A stretch of DNA of 64,000 nucleotides from Streptomyces sp. 135 (lineage in GTDB: Bacteria > Actinomycetota > Actinomycetes > Streptomycetales > Streptomycetaceae), in contig NZ_CP075691.1 of assembly GCF_020026305.1 (NCBI RefSeq), positions 5,952,001 to 6,016,000 on the forward strand, read 5' to 3'. Below the pieces are notes generated by a model. That model was given only the letters and a program-made list of their open reading frames with translations, had not been told where the DNA came from and ran no database searches. A program made the position numbers and the translations under genes. Positions 6,934 to 17,168 of the stretch are shown here, piece after piece (position 1 is the stretch's first letter; each line of letters starts with the position of its first letter).

Positions 6934-7938
6934 ATGACGGCACCATTGCATGACACACCTGCGGACGCGGACCCGACCGAGGACGTCGCTCCCGCAGTTG
7001 ATGCAGGGGTGAAGAAGGTCGAGGGGCGGTCCCTCAAGCAGATCGCCTGGAATCGCCTGAAGCGGGACAAGGTCGCCCTCGCGGGCGGCATCACGGTGGT
7101 CCTCCTGGTCCTGGTCGCCGTCTTCGCGCCCCTGATCGTGAGCCTCCTCGGCCACCCGCCCAACGACTTCCACCAGGACGAGCTCGACGAGCTGACCAAC
7201 CTCCCCAAGGGCGCGCTCGGCGGCATGAGCAGCGACTTCCTCTTCGGGGTCGAGCCCAACAAGGGCCGCGACGTCTTCAGCCGCATCGTCTACGGCGCGC
7301 GGATCTCGCTCCTGGTGGCGTTCCTCGCCGCCATCGTCGCCGTGGTGCTCGGCACGCTCTTCGGGATCATCGCCGGCTACTTCGGTGGCTGGGTCGACGC
7401 CCTGATCAGCCGCGTGATGGACGTGCTGCTCTCCTTCCCGCAGCTGCTCTTCATCATCTCCCTCGTCTCCGTGCTCCCCGACGACCTGCTGGGCCTGACC
7501 GGCTCCAGCGTGCGCGTCGCGATCCTCGTCCTGGTCATCGGCTTCTTCGGCTGGCCCTATGTCGGACGTATCGTCAGGGGGCAGACACTTTCGCTCCGTG
7601 AGCGCGAGTACGTGGAAGCGGCCCGCAGCCTCGGCGGCGGAAAGCGCCACATCCTCTTCCGCGAGCTGCTGCCCAACCTGGTCGCCCCGATCACCGTCTA
7701 CGCGACGCTGATGATCCCGACCAACATCCTCACGGAGGCGGCCCTCAGCTTCCTCGGCGCCGGTGTCCGGCCGCCGACGGCCTCGTGGGGCGGCATGCTG
7801 CGCGACGCGCTGGAGACGTACGAGCACGACCCGATGTTCATGGTCTTCCCCGGCGTGACGATCTTCATCACGGTGCTGGCCTTCAACCTCTTCGGCGACG
7901 GGCTGCGCGACGCGCTCGACCCGAAGGGGACGCGCTAG
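6934..7938 (+). CDS. Oligopeptide/dipeptide ABC transporter permease (DppC/OppC type)
   Basis: Inner-membrane subunit of a peptide importer, 334 residues. An N-terminal cytoplasmic segment is followed by a first membrane helix (ITVVLLVLVAVFAPLIVSLL), the OppC N-terminal domain, and a binding-protein-dependent permease domain with about five more helices. The EAA loop EYVEAARSLGGGKRHILFRE contacts the ATPases. The insert DELDELTNLPKGALGGMSSD between helix 1 and the core is external. ATG 6934 has GAGAGGGG upstream. It is unusual that the C-type permease is the first gene, before the binding protein, but all five components are present in the following 6 kb. Peptide specificity cannot be deduced. 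Confidence 0.93.
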   Translation: MTAPLHDTPADADPTEDVAPAVDAGVKKVEGRSLKQIAWNRLKRDKVALAGGITVVLLVLVAVFAPLIVSLLGHPPNDFHQDELDELTNLPKGALGGMSSDFLFGVEPNKGRDVFSRIVYGARISLLVAFLAAIVAVVLGTLFGIIAGYFGGWVDALISRVMDVLLSFPQLLFIISLVSVLPDDLLGLTGSSVRVAILVLVIGFFGWPYVGRIVRGQTLSLREREYVEAARSLGGGKRHILFRELLPNLVAPITVYATLMIPTNILTEAALSFLGAGVRPPTASWGGMLRDALETYEHDPMFMVFPGVTIFITVLAFNLFGDGLRDALDPKGTR

Positions 7939-8040
7939 AAGTCCCCGACCGACTTGCCCCTGCCGCATGTCAGGTGGCTCTCACCATGGTTCTCCGGCAG
8001 TTCAAGGCCAAGGACCGCGAATCTCGGAGGTTACGAGAAA

Positions 8041-9801
8041 ATGCCCACAGTTTCCTCGAAACGACGGCTCGCCGCCGGCGCGGCCCTCGTGGTCGCGGCG
8101 CTGGTGACCACCACGGCGTGCGGCGGCGGTGACGGTGACGGAGGCGACTCGAAGGGTGCCGGTTACAACGCGGCGTTCAACAAGGTTGCCAACCCGTCCA
8201 AGGAGAAGGGGGGCACGCTGAGGATGGTCGGCAAGCAGGACCTCGACTCGGCCGACCCCCAGCGTGCCTACTACGGCATGTCCTGGGACTTCATGCGCTT
8301 CTACACCCGCCAGCTGGTGACGTACGACACCAAGCCGGGCAAGGCGGGCACGAAGCTGGTCCCGGACCTCGCCACCTCCACCGCGAAGATCTCGGACGAC
8401 GGCAAGACCTACACGTACAAGCTGCGTGACGGTCTGACCTGGGAGGACGGCTCCAAGCTGACCGCCCAGGACATCAAGTACGGCATCGAGCGCGTGTGGG
8501 CGACGGACACCATCACCGGTGGCCCCGGCTACATCAAGCAGACGCTCGACCCCAAGGGCAAGTACAAGGGCCCGTACAAGGACACGTCGAAGAAGGGCCT
8601 GGACGCGATCCAGACGCCCGACGACCAGACCATCATCTTCAAACTGCCCAAGCGCAACGGCGACTTCGAGCAGTTCCTCGCGATGCCGACCGGCTCCCCG
8701 GTGAAGGCGTCCAAGGACACCAAGGCCAAGTACACCCAGCGGCCCTTCTCGTCCGGCCCGTACAAGTTCCAGCAGTACAAGGCCGGCAAGAAGATCGTCC
8801 TGGTGCGCAACGAGAACTGGAAGAAGTCCTCGGACCCGATCCGCGCGGCGCTGCCCGACAAGGTCGACGTGACGATCTCCGCCAACCTGGAGGAGAACGA
8901 CAAGAAGCTGATGGCGGGTGACTACGACCTCGACATGAACGGCACGGGCATGACCCAGTCCGGCCGTGTCACCGCCGTGCAGAAGCACCGCGACAGCGTC
9001 GACAACATGCACACGTCCTTCGTGCGCTACGTCGCCCTGGTCCACACCGCGAAGCCCTTCGACAACGTCCACTGCCGCAAGGCCGTGTTCTACGCCACCG
9101 ACTTCGCGAGCCTCCAGCAGACCCGAGGCGGCAAGGTCGCCGCCGGTGACATCGCCAACAGCACCTTCCCCAAGGCGATCCCCGGCTACAGCGACTACGA
9201 CCCGTACGGTGTCCTGGCGCGCAAGGGCAAGCCCGACGCCGCCAAGGCCAAGGAGGAGCTGAAGAAGTGCGACAAGCCGAACGGCTTCAGCACCAAGCTC
9301 ACCGCCCGTAACAACAACCCGGGTGAGGTCGACGCCGCCGAGGCGCTCCAGGAGCAGCTCGGCAAGGTCGGCATCAAGGTCCAGGTCGACTCCCTCGACG
9401 GCGCCGACACCTCCAGCATCACCGGCTCGCCGTCCGTCGTGAAGAAGCGCGGCTACGGCATGACGATGAGCGGCTGGGGCCCGGACTTCCCCTCCGGCCA
9501 GGGCTACGCGCAGCCGCTGTTCGACAGCCGCTTCCTGAACCCGACCGGCAACTACAACGAGTCCCAGATCAAGGACAAGAAGGTCGACGCGCTCTTCGAC
9601 AAGGCGATCGCCGAGACCGACCCGGCCAAGGCCGGCGAGATCTACAAGGAACTCGACAAGCGGATCCTCGACAACGCCGACTGGATGCCCTTCCTCTACG
9701 AGAAGAACATCACCTGGCGCGGACCGCGGCTGACCAACGCCTACATGTCCGACGGCTACAACGGCCGTTACGACTACGTCTCGCTCGGCGTCAAGAAGTA
9801 G
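8041..9801 (+). CDS. Oligopeptide ABC transporter substrate-binding lipoprotein (family 5)
   Basis: A 586-residue extracytoplasmic receptor that delivers peptides to the adjacent permeases. The signal peptide ends in a lipobox (LVTTTAC, cysteine at about residue 23), followed by a Gly/Asp-rich linker. The SBP_bac_5 core shows LTWEDGSKLTAQDIKYGIERV and, later, MSGWGPDFPSG, typical of the family. ATG 8041 has a GGAGG site at good spacing; upstream in-frame starts lack a ribosome site and would spoil the signal peptide. It lies between the C and B permease genes. The solute could be a peptide or a related compound; homologues in Streptomyces are often called peptide ABC transporter binding proteins. 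Confidence 0.95.
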   Translation: MPTVSSKRRLAAGAALVVAALVTTTACGGGDGDGGDSKGAGYNAAFNKVANPSKEKGGTLRMVGKQDLDSADPQRAYYGMSWDFMRFYTRQLVTYDTKPGKAGTKLVPDLATSTAKISDDGKTYTYKLRDGLTWEDGSKLTAQDIKYGIERVWATDTITGGPGYIKQTLDPKGKYKGPYKDTSKKGLDAIQTPDDQTIIFKLPKRNGDFEQFLAMPTGSPVKASKDTKAKYTQRPFSSGPYKFQQYKAGKKIVLVRNENWKKSSDPIRAALPDKVDVTISANLEENDKKLMAGDYDLDMNGTGMTQSGRVTAVQKHRDSVDNMHTSFVRYVALVHTAKPFDNVHCRKAVFYATDFASLQQTRGGKVAAGDIANSTFPKAIPGYSDYDPYGVLARKGKPDAAKAKEELKKCDKPNGFSTKLTARNNNPGEVDAAEALQEQLGKVGIKVQVDSLDGADTSSITGSPSVVKKRGYGMTMSGWGPDFPSGQGYAQPLFDSRFLNPTGNYNESQIKDKKVDALFDKAIAETDPAKAGEIYKELDKRILDNADWMPFLYEKNITWRGPRLTNAYMSDGYNGRYDYVSLGVKK

Positions 9802-9916
9802 CCCCCGGCAACACCCGCCGCAGCAACAGCAGTTGATTGTCCCACCGCCGCCGAATCCCGCCAGTCCGAAGGGCAGGTGATGGCCCCGGGCGGCGGCCAG
9901 GACTCCTCACAAGGGG

Positions 9917-10941
<1,025 letters not shown>

Positions 10942-10945
<4 letters not shown>

Positions 10946-12039
10946 CCGAACTTTCCAAGAGCGGGGCCGCGGTGGGCGAGCCCGTCGTCGACTCGCCCGC
11001 TCCCTCCGCCTTCCTGGAGGTGCGCGACCTCAAGGTGCACTTCCCGACCGATGACGGCCTGGTCAAGTCCGTCGACGGGCTGAACTTCACGCTGGAGAAG
11101 GGCAAGACCCTCGGCATCGTGGGCGAGTCGGGCTCCGGCAAGTCGGTCACCTCGCTCGGCATCCTCGGCCTGCACACCGCCGGCCAGTACGGTGCCCGCA
11201 GGGCGCAGATCTCCGGCGAGATCTGGCTGGGCGGCAAGGAGCTGCTCGGCGCCGACCCCGCCGAGGTGCGCAAGCTGCGCGGCCGCGAGATGGCGATGAT
11301 CTTCCAGGATCCGCTCTCCGCGCTGCACCCGTACTTCTCCATCGGCAAGCAGATCACCGAGGCGTACCGGGTCCACAACGACGTCGACAAGAAGACCGCG
11401 CGCAAGCGCGCGATCGAGATGCTCGACCGGGTCGGCATCCCGCAGCCCGACAAGCGTGTGGACAGCTACCCGCACGAGTTCTCGGGCGGCATGCGCCAGC
11501 GCGCGATGATCGCCATGGCGCTGGTGAACAACCCCGAGCTGCTCATCGCCGACGAGCCGACCACCGCCCTGGACGTCACCGTCCAGGCGCAGATCCTCGA
11601 CCTCATCCGGGATCTGCAGAAGGAGTTCGGCTCCGCCGTCATCATGATCACGCACGACCTGGGCGTCGTCGCCGAGATGGCCGACGAACTGCTGGTCATG
11701 TACGGCGGCCGGTGCGTCGAGCGCGGCAGCGCCGAGAAGGTCTTCTACGAGCCGCAGCACCCCTACACCTGGGGTCTGCTCGGTTCGATGCCCCGCATCG
11801 ACCGCGAGGAGACCGAGCGGCTCATCCCGGTCAAGGGCTCGCCGCCCAGCCTGATCAACCTGCCGAGCGGCTGCGCCTTCAACCCGCGCTGCCCCTACGC
11901 CGACATCCCCAAGGACCAGATCACCCGCCGCGAGCGCCCCGAGCTGCGGCTTGTGGCCGACGGGCACTACTCCGCCTGCCACATGTCGCAGGACGAGCGC
12001 ACCCGGATCTGGACCGAAGAGATTGCGCCGAAGCTGTGA
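10942..12039 (+). CDS. Oligopeptide ABC transporter ATP-binding protein (DppD/OppD type)
   Basis: A 365-residue cytoplasmic ATPase powering the importer. Walker A GESGSGKS (about 71-78), Q-loop FQDPLSALHP, signature FSGGMRQR, Walker B LLIADEPT and the H-loop ITHD are all intact. The C-terminal oligopeptide-transport extension contains CAFNPRCPYA plus a later cysteine, the usual cysteine cluster of Opp/Dpp ATPases that can bind an iron-sulfur cluster. The ATG at 10942 overlaps the permease stop (ATGA). It pairs with the next ATPase as a heterodimer. Confidence 0.95.
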
Positions 12040-12083
12040 AAGACGATGCGAAAGACCCGAAGGACACGGCGGAGGGCCAGGAG

Positions 12084-13208
12084 ATGACGAGCCCGGCACA
12101 GACGAAGAGCTCGCCCGAGCCGCTGCTCAAGGTCGAGGGCCTGGTGAAGCACTTCCCCATCAAGAAGGGGCTGCTCCAGCGCCAGGTGGCGGCCGTGCAG
12201 GCGGTCGACGGACTGACCTTCGACGTCCGTCCCGGGGAGACGCTCGGTGTGGTCGGCGAGTCCGGCTGCGGCAAGTCGACGATGGGCCGGCTGATCACCC
12301 GCCTGCTCGAACCGACCGGCGGCCGCGTCGAGTTCGAGGGCACGGACATCACGCACCTGAACACGGGCAGGATGCGTCCGCTCCGCCGCGACGTGCAGAT
12401 GATCTTCCAGGACCCGTACTCGTCGCTGAACCCGCGGCACACCATCGGCACGATCGTCGGCGCGCCCTTCAAGCTCCAGGGCGTCAAGCCCGAGGGCGGC
12501 GTGAAGAAGACCGTGCAGGAGATGCTGGAGCGGGTCGGGCTCAGCCCCGAGCACTACAACCGCTACCCGCACGAGTTCTCCGGCGGCCAGCGCCAGCGCA
12601 TCGGCATCGCGCGGGCGCTCGCCCTGCGGCCCAAGCTGGTGGTGGCGGACGAGCCGGTCTCGGCCCTGGACGTCTCCATCCAGGCCCAGGTGGTCAACCT
12701 CCTGGACGATCTCCAGGACGAGCTGGGCCTGACGTACGTGATCATCGCGCACGACCTGTCGGTCATCCGGCACGTGTCGGACCGCATCGCGGTGATGTAC
12801 CTCGGCAAGATCGTGGAGCTGGCGGACCGCAAGGACCTCTACTCCACGCCGATGCACCCGTACACCAAGGCGCTGCTCTCCGCGGTGCCGGTGCCCGACC
12901 CCAAGCGGCGCGGCGTCAAGAGCGACCGCATCCTGCTCCGCGGTGACGTCCCCTCGCCGATCGACCCGCCCTCCGGCTGCCGCTTCCACACGCGGTGCTG
13001 GAAGGCGACGGAGATCTGCAAGACGAAGGAGCCGCCGCTGATCCCGCTCGCCTCCGGGCACCAGGTGGCGTGCCACCACCCGGAGAACGCGCCGGACCAG
13101 GCGCCCGAGGACACCACGCTCCTCTCGGCCGCCAAGGAGGCGATCGAGGTGGTGACGGTGGTCGCCAAGGCCGAGGAGACGGCGGCGGCGGAGCAGGCCG
13201 ACAAGTAG
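12084..13208 (+). CDS. Oligopeptide ABC transporter ATP-binding protein (DppF/OppF type)
   Basis: Second ATPase of the importer, 374 residues. Walker A GESGCGKSTMG, signature FSGGQRQR, Walker B VVADEPVSALD and H-loop IAHD are intact, with the C-terminal cysteine-rich RFHTRCWKATEIC extension. The last 50 residues are an acidic Ala/Glu-rich tail not needed for the fold. ATG 12084 has GGAGGG seven bases upstream. A GTG at 12036 that overlaps the preceding stop (GTGA) would add 16 residues and cannot be excluded. The gene ends the operon and is followed by a strong hairpin at 13216-13253. Confidence 0.95.
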   Translation: MTSPAQTKSSPEPLLKVEGLVKHFPIKKGLLQRQVAAVQAVDGLTFDVRPGETLGVVGESGCGKSTMGRLITRLLEPTGGRVEFEGTDITHLNTGRMRPLRRDVQMIFQDPYSSLNPRHTIGTIVGAPFKLQGVKPEGGVKKTVQEMLERVGLSPEHYNRYPHEFSGGQRQRIGIARALALRPKLVVADEPVSALDVSIQAQVVNLLDDLQDELGLTYVIIAHDLSVIRHVSDRIAVMYLGKIVELADRKDLYSTPMHPYTKALLSAVPVPDPKRRGVKSDRILLRGDVPSPIDPPSGCRFHTRCWKATEICKTKEPPLIPLASGHQVACHHPENAPDQAPEDTTLLSAAKEAIEVVTVVAKAEETAAAEQADK

Positions 13209-13215
13209 TCGTAGT

Positions 13216-13253
13216 GAAGGGAGGGCACGCGCAGGGGCGCGTGCCCTCCCTTC
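13216..13253 (+). terminator. Perfect 17-bp hairpin after the ABC operon
   Basis: Bases 13216-13232 pair without mismatch with 13237-13253 around an AGGG loop. There is no T-run, as is usual for Streptomyces terminators. Its symmetry lets it serve both the ABC operon and the small convergent gene at 13261-13446. Confidence 0.85.
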
Positions 13254-13260
13254 GTGCGTG

Positions 13261-13446
13261 TCACTCCGTGACGGTCCAGCGCCCCACTTCCCGGTACGCG
13301 GAGTCGTGGACGCTCTCGCCGTCCCCGGGAGTCAGCGCGTAATGGCGGAGGTTGCCGCCCCAGTACCGCAGGATCCGGCCGAGCTCCTCCGCCGCCTTCC
13401 CCTCGAACGCGTCCTCGCCCATGTCGACCTCCAGCAGGAACTTCAT
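13261..13446 (-). CDS. Conserved hypothetical small protein
   Basis: A 61-residue protein beginning MKFLLEVDMGEDAFEG and ending REVGRWTVTE. It has no signal peptide or membrane helix and a mixed charged composition. The GAGGAGCGAGG stretch just upstream of the ATG at 13446 is a good ribosome site, and third codon positions are G/C-rich, which supports it as real. It is convergent with the ABC operon across the hairpin at 13216-13253. Similar proteins of about 60 residues with an MKFLLEVDM start occur in Streptomyces, from memory; no function is known. Confidence 0.65.
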   Translation of the reverse strand: MKFLLEVDMGEDAFEGKAAEELGRILRYWGGNLRHYALTPGDGESVHDSAYREVGRWTVTE

Positions 13447-13611
13447 GGCTGCCTCGCTCCTCTCGTCACCGGTGCTTCAACTTTCTCATTGAAGTCCTTT
13501 GTGAGACTTTTCGGACACGCCCCGCTGTCTAGCAGGGACGATGGGCGGCCAACCCTCAAATGGGGGTGAGGCCTGCGGCGAGGCCGGGCCGGGCGCGGGT
13601 AAGAATGGCGC

Positions 13612-14286
13612 GTGCTCCAGGATCTGTTCACCCCCTCCGTCCAGCACGCGCTCGACATCGTGGGGATCTTCGTCTTCGCGATCTCCGGCGCGCTGCTCGC
13701 CGTGCGCAAGAACTTCGACGTCTTCGGCATCGCCGTCCTCGCCGAGGTCACCGCGCTGGGCGGAGGACTCTTCCGCGACCTGGTGATCGGGGCGGTCCCG
13801 CCGGCCGCCTTCACCGACCTCGGGTACTTCATCACCCCGCTGTTCGCGGCGGCCCTGGTCTTCTTCCTGCACCCGGAGGTGGAGCGCACCCAGCTCGCGG
13901 TGAACGTCTTCGACGCCGCCGGGCTCGGCCTCTTCTGCGTCGCGGGCACCACCAAGGCGTACGACTACGGCCTCGGCCTCACGGCGTCGGCCGCCCTCGG
14001 CCTGATGACCGCGGTGGGCGGCGGCGTACTGCGGGACATCGTCGCCAACGAAGTGCCCTCGCTGGTCCGCTGGGACCGCGATCTCTACGCCGTGCCCGCC
14101 ATCGTGGGCGCGACGATGGTCGCCCTGTGCATCCGCTTCGATGAGCTGACGGCGTTCACCAGCGGCCTCGCCGTCGTGACGACGTTCGTCCTGCGGCTGC
14201 TGGCGCTGCGCTATCACTGGCGGGCGCCGCGTGCCTGGAACCGGCGGTCGACCGCGGTCGAGGCGGAGACCGACAAGACGCCGTAG
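13612..14286 (+). CDS. Trimeric intracellular cation channel (TRIC/UPF0126) family membrane protein
   Basis: A 224-residue integral membrane protein made of two repeated three-helix units (UPF0126, YicG-like), each with a glycine-rich signature. The first unit shows FAISGALLAVRKNFDVFGI and ALGGGLFRDLVIG; the second shows AVGGGVLRDIVANEVP. The GGGxxRD motifs line the pore in the prokaryotic TRIC cation channels. The C-terminal 25 residues are hydrophilic. The GTG start at 13612 lies only five bases after an AAGAAT box and lacks a Shine-Dalgarno site, so the mRNA may be leaderless. Confidence 0.88.
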   Translation: MLQDLFTPSVQHALDIVGIFVFAISGALLAVRKNFDVFGIAVLAEVTALGGGLFRDLVIGAVPPAAFTDLGYFITPLFAAALVFFLHPEVERTQLAVNVFDAAGLGLFCVAGTTKAYDYGLGLTASAALGLMTAVGGGVLRDIVANEVPSLVRWDRDLYAVPAIVGATMVALCIRFDELTAFTSGLAVVTTFVLRLLALRYHWRAPRAWNRRSTAVEAETDKTP

Positions 14287-14341
14287 ACGCCGTAGCGAGA
14301 AAAAGCTACCGCTCAGTAATCTAATGTTGTACGTTGCTGCC

Positions 14342-15229
14342 ATGGCAACGGCAGCATCGGCACCCTCGGCAGCCTCACTCCCCGCATCGGCGACCGCGCG
14401 CATCGGCGACAGCGAGTTCGACCGCGACACCGCGGTCACGCGGCGCGAGCCCGGCGTCTACGACACCGAGCTCTCCGCCGGCTGGACGATCATCAACGCC
14501 GTCAACGGCGGCTATCTCCTGGCCGTCCTCGGCCGCGCCCTCGCCGACGCGCTGCCGCACGCCGACCCCTTCACCATCTCCGCGCACTACCTCACCGCCT
14601 CGGCCCCCGGCCCCGCGGTGATCCGCACGGACGTGGTGCGCGCCGGCCGGACCCTCTCCACCGGGCAGGCCTCCCTCTTCCAGTACGACGAGGAGGGCCG
14701 CGAGGTCGAGCGGATCCGCGTGCTCGCCTCGTACGGAGACCTCGACGCGCTCCCCGACGACGTCCGCACCACCGCCGAGCCGCCCGCGATCCCGCCGCTC
14801 GACCAGTGCTTCGGCGCGCAGGACGCTCCCGACCACCGCCCGGTGCCCGGCAGTTCCGCCATCGCCGACCGCCTCTTCCTGAAGCTCGACCCCGCCACGC
14901 TCGGCTGGGCGCTCGGGCAGCCGTCCGGCAAGGGGGAGATGCGCGGCTGGTTCGGCCTCGCGGACGGCCGCGACGCCGACCCGCTGTCGCTGTTGCTCGC
15001 GGTGGACGCGCTGCCGCCGACCGCCTTCGAGATGGGACTGACCGGCTGGGTGCCCACCGTGGAGCTCACGGTGCACGTCCGCCACCGCCCCGCCCCCGGC
15101 CCGCTGCGCGTCGCGATCACCACGCGGAACCTCGCGGGCGGCTTCCTGGAGGAGGACGCGGAGGTCTGGGACAGCGAGGACCGGCTGGTGGCCCAGTCAC
15201 GCCAGCTCGCCCGGGTTCGGCTCTCCTAG
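14342..15229 (+). CDS. Thioesterase-like (double hot-dog) family protein
   Basis: A 295-residue cytoplasmic protein with two hot-dog folds in tandem. The N-terminal one carries WTIINAVNGGYLLAVLGRAL at about residues 48-67, the N-GGY signature of TesB-like acyl-CoA thioesterases. The C-terminal one begins near residue 180 with LGWALGQPSGKGEMRGWFGL and ends with a beta-rich WDSEDRLVAQSRQLARV. Likely hydrolyses acyl-CoA; chain length is unknown. The ATG at 14342 is preferred; an ATG 18 bases earlier (14324) overlaps the TAATGT -10-like box. The next gene, a WYL regulator, follows after 72 bases on the same strand. Confidence 0.82.
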   Translation: MATAASAPSAASLPASATARIGDSEFDRDTAVTRREPGVYDTELSAGWTIINAVNGGYLLAVLGRALADALPHADPFTISAHYLTASAPGPAVIRTDVVRAGRTLSTGQASLFQYDEEGREVERIRVLASYGDLDALPDDVRTTAEPPAIPPLDQCFGAQDAPDHRPVPGSSAIADRLFLKLDPATLGWALGQPSGKGEMRGWFGLADGRDADPLSLLLAVDALPPTAFEMGLTGWVPTVELTVHVRHRPAPGPLRVAITTRNLAGGFLEEDAEVWDSEDRLVAQSRQLARVRLS

Positions 15230-15301
15230 CTCCTCGGGGTCCTGGGTCCTGCGGGTCCCCGCGGCCCTCGGGTCGGGCAGGCGTACGAGATCCTGGTCCG
15301 C

Positions 15302-16297
15302 GTGAAATCCGACCGGCTGCTCTCGATCCTGCTGCTGCTCCAGACGCGCGGCCGGGTGCCCGCGCACGAGCTTGCCGCCCGTCTCGAAGTCTCCGTCCGC
15401 ACGATCTACCGGGACATCGAGGCCCTGTCCGCCTCCGGTGTCCCGGTCTACGCCGAGCGCGGGCGGCACGGCGGCATCGCACTGCTCGCCGGGTTCCGCA
15501 CCGACGTGACGGGGCTGACCGCCGACGAGTCACGCGCCCTGTTCGTCCTCGCCGCGCAGGGCGCGCACGCCGCGCTCGGCCTGGACGAGGCGCTCGGTTC
15601 CGCGCTGCGCAAGGTGATGGCCGCGCTGCCCGAACCGCACCGCCCGGGCGCGGAGTTGGCGAGCCGCCGCATCCTCGTGGACGCCTCGCGCTGGATGAAG
15701 GGGCCGCTGCCCGTCGACCTGGAGGTGCTCCAGGACGCGGTCTTCGCCGACCGCAGGCTGCGGCTGCGCTACCGGCACAGCGGCGCCGCGCAGGCGCGTA
15801 CGTACACCGTCGACCCGTACGGCCTCGTGTGCAAGGCCGGCATCTGGTACCTCGTCGCCGACCGGCGCGGCGCCCCGCGCCTCTTCCGGGCCGACCGGAT
15901 CCGCTCGGCCACCGTCACCGACGCTCCGGTGCGGCGGCGCCCGGGCGTCGAACTGTCCGACGTCTGGGCCGTGTTGAAGCACGCGGTGGAGAACCGGCCG
16001 GGCGGCCTCCAGGTGACGGTCCGGGTGCGGCGCGTCCGCTACGACCTGTTCCTGCGCATCAACGGCAAGTCGGTCACCCGGCTGCCGCCGGACCACGACG
16101 GCGAGAGCGAGTGGCTCACCGTCCCCCTCGCCTTCGAAGCCGTGGGCGAGGCGCGGACCCTGCTGCCGTTCGCCGACGACGTCGAGGTGCTCTCGCCGCC
16201 CGAGGTGCGCGACGAACTCGTCCGGGCCGCCGCCGCGGTCACCCGCCTGTACGCGGAGAAGCCCCTGCCCGCAGGAAACGGGCCAGCTCCCCGGTGA
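15302..16297 (+). CDS. HTH/WYL-domain transcriptional regulator (YafY type)
   Basis: A 331-residue DNA-binding protein. The N-terminal HTH_11 winged helix covers residues 1-55 (LLLLQTRGRVPAHELAARLE, VSVRTIYRDIEALS). The WYL domain follows at about 140-210, with RTYTVDPYGLVCKAGIWYLV containing the W-Y-L core, and then a WCX C-terminal domain. WYL domains bind ligands or nucleic acids; the effector is unknown. GTG 15302 is the start. Its last 59 bases overlap the convergent hydrolase gene. Confidence 0.9.
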   Translation: MKSDRLLSILLLLQTRGRVPAHELAARLEVSVRTIYRDIEALSASGVPVYAERGRHGGIALLAGFRTDVTGLTADESRALFVLAAQGAHAALGLDEALGSALRKVMAALPEPHRPGAELASRRILVDASRWMKGPLPVDLEVLQDAVFADRRLRLRYRHSGAAQARTYTVDPYGLVCKAGIWYLVADRRGAPRLFRADRIRSATVTDAPVRRRPGVELSDVWAVLKHAVENRPGGLQVTVRVRRVRYDLFLRINGKSVTRLPPDHDGESEWLTVPLAFEAVGEARTLLPFADDVEVLSPPEVRDELVRAAAAVTRLYAEKPLPAGNGPAPR

Positions 16298-17102
16298 GTT
16301 CGGCGGGCGCGTCCTCCTGTACGAGGTGGCCCGCGCCCTCGATCAGGCACAGCTCGGCGCCGGGGATCGCCGCGGCCAGTTCATGGCCGCGCGCCACCGG
16401 GAGCCAGGTGTCGTCGGCGCCCCAGCAGATCAGTACGGGCAGGTCCAACTCCCCGTACCTGCCCTGGATCTCGTCGGTGTACCGCTGGTCGTTCTGCTCG
16501 ATCTGCCGGTAGAAGGCGGGCTGCCCCTCGGCCGTGCACCAGGGCGCCACGAGCCGGTCGAGCACGGCCGGGTGCAGACCGCGGTGGCTCGCCGAGCTCA
16601 CGTACTCGCGTACGAGCGCCTCGTGCAGATCGGCCGGCAGCCGCCCGAAGACTTCGGCGTGCGCGCCGAGGAGCCGGTAGGTGGCGGTGCCCCACGGGGC
16701 GAGGGCCACGGGGTCGACGAGGGCGAGGCGGGCGTAGCGGGCGCCGTGCAGCAGGTGCGCGCGCAGGGCCACGCAGCCGCCGAAGTCGTGGGCGAGGACG
16801 GCGGGCCGCGCCAGGCCCCAGTGGCCGAGCAGCTCGGTGAGGATCCGGCCCTGCGCGGCGAGCGAGACGTCCTGCCCCTGCCGCATCTCCGAGGCGCCAT
16901 ATCCGGCCAGGTCCCAGACGTACACGCGGTGTTCGCGCGCGAGGGTGCGGGCGACGGCCCGCCAGACGTACGACGAGAAGGGAGTGCCGTGGACCAGCAC
17001 GACGGGCGGGGCGTCGGCGGGGCCGAGCGCGGCCCAGCGCACGGTGCCCGAGGAGCTGGGGAAGGTCTGGTCGAGGGTCCAGGTGTCCTGTGCGGTCGTC
17101 AT
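16239..17102 (-). CDS. Alpha/beta hydrolase with aspartate nucleophile (epoxide hydrolase/dehalogenase-like)
   Basis: A 287-residue alpha/beta-fold hydrolase. VLVHGTPFSSYVWR supplies the HGxP oxyanion loop. The nucleophile elbow reads VLAHDFGGCV, with aspartate where esterases have serine, as in epoxide hydrolases and haloalkane dehalogenases. The acid region is WGADDTWLPV and the catalytic histidine is in EGAGHLVQED near residue 262. A helical cap lies at about 130-220. The ATG at 17102 gives MTTAQDTWTLDQTF. Substrate is unknown. The 3' end overlaps the convergent WYL regulator by 59 bases, which would make the two transcripts antisense to each other. Confidence 0.85.
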   Translation of the reverse strand: MTTAQDTWTLDQTFPSSSGTVRWAALGPADAPPVVLVHGTPFSSYVWRAVARTLAREHRVYVWDLAGYGASEMRQGQDVSLAAQGRILTELLGHWGLARPAVLAHDFGGCVALRAHLLHGARYARLALVDPVALAPWGTATYRLLGAHAEVFGRLPADLHEALVREYVSSASHRGLHPAVLDRLVAPWCTAEGQPAFYRQIEQNDQRYTDEIQGRYGELDLPVLICWGADDTWLPVARGHELAAAIPGAELCLIEGAGHLVQEDAPAELTGELARFLRAGASPRTGG

Positions 17103-17168
17103 GACCGTAGAGGCTAGTTGCCCCTTACGCGGGAGTCGAGAGGGTGCTGCCCCGTCGCTCGCCGGCGG

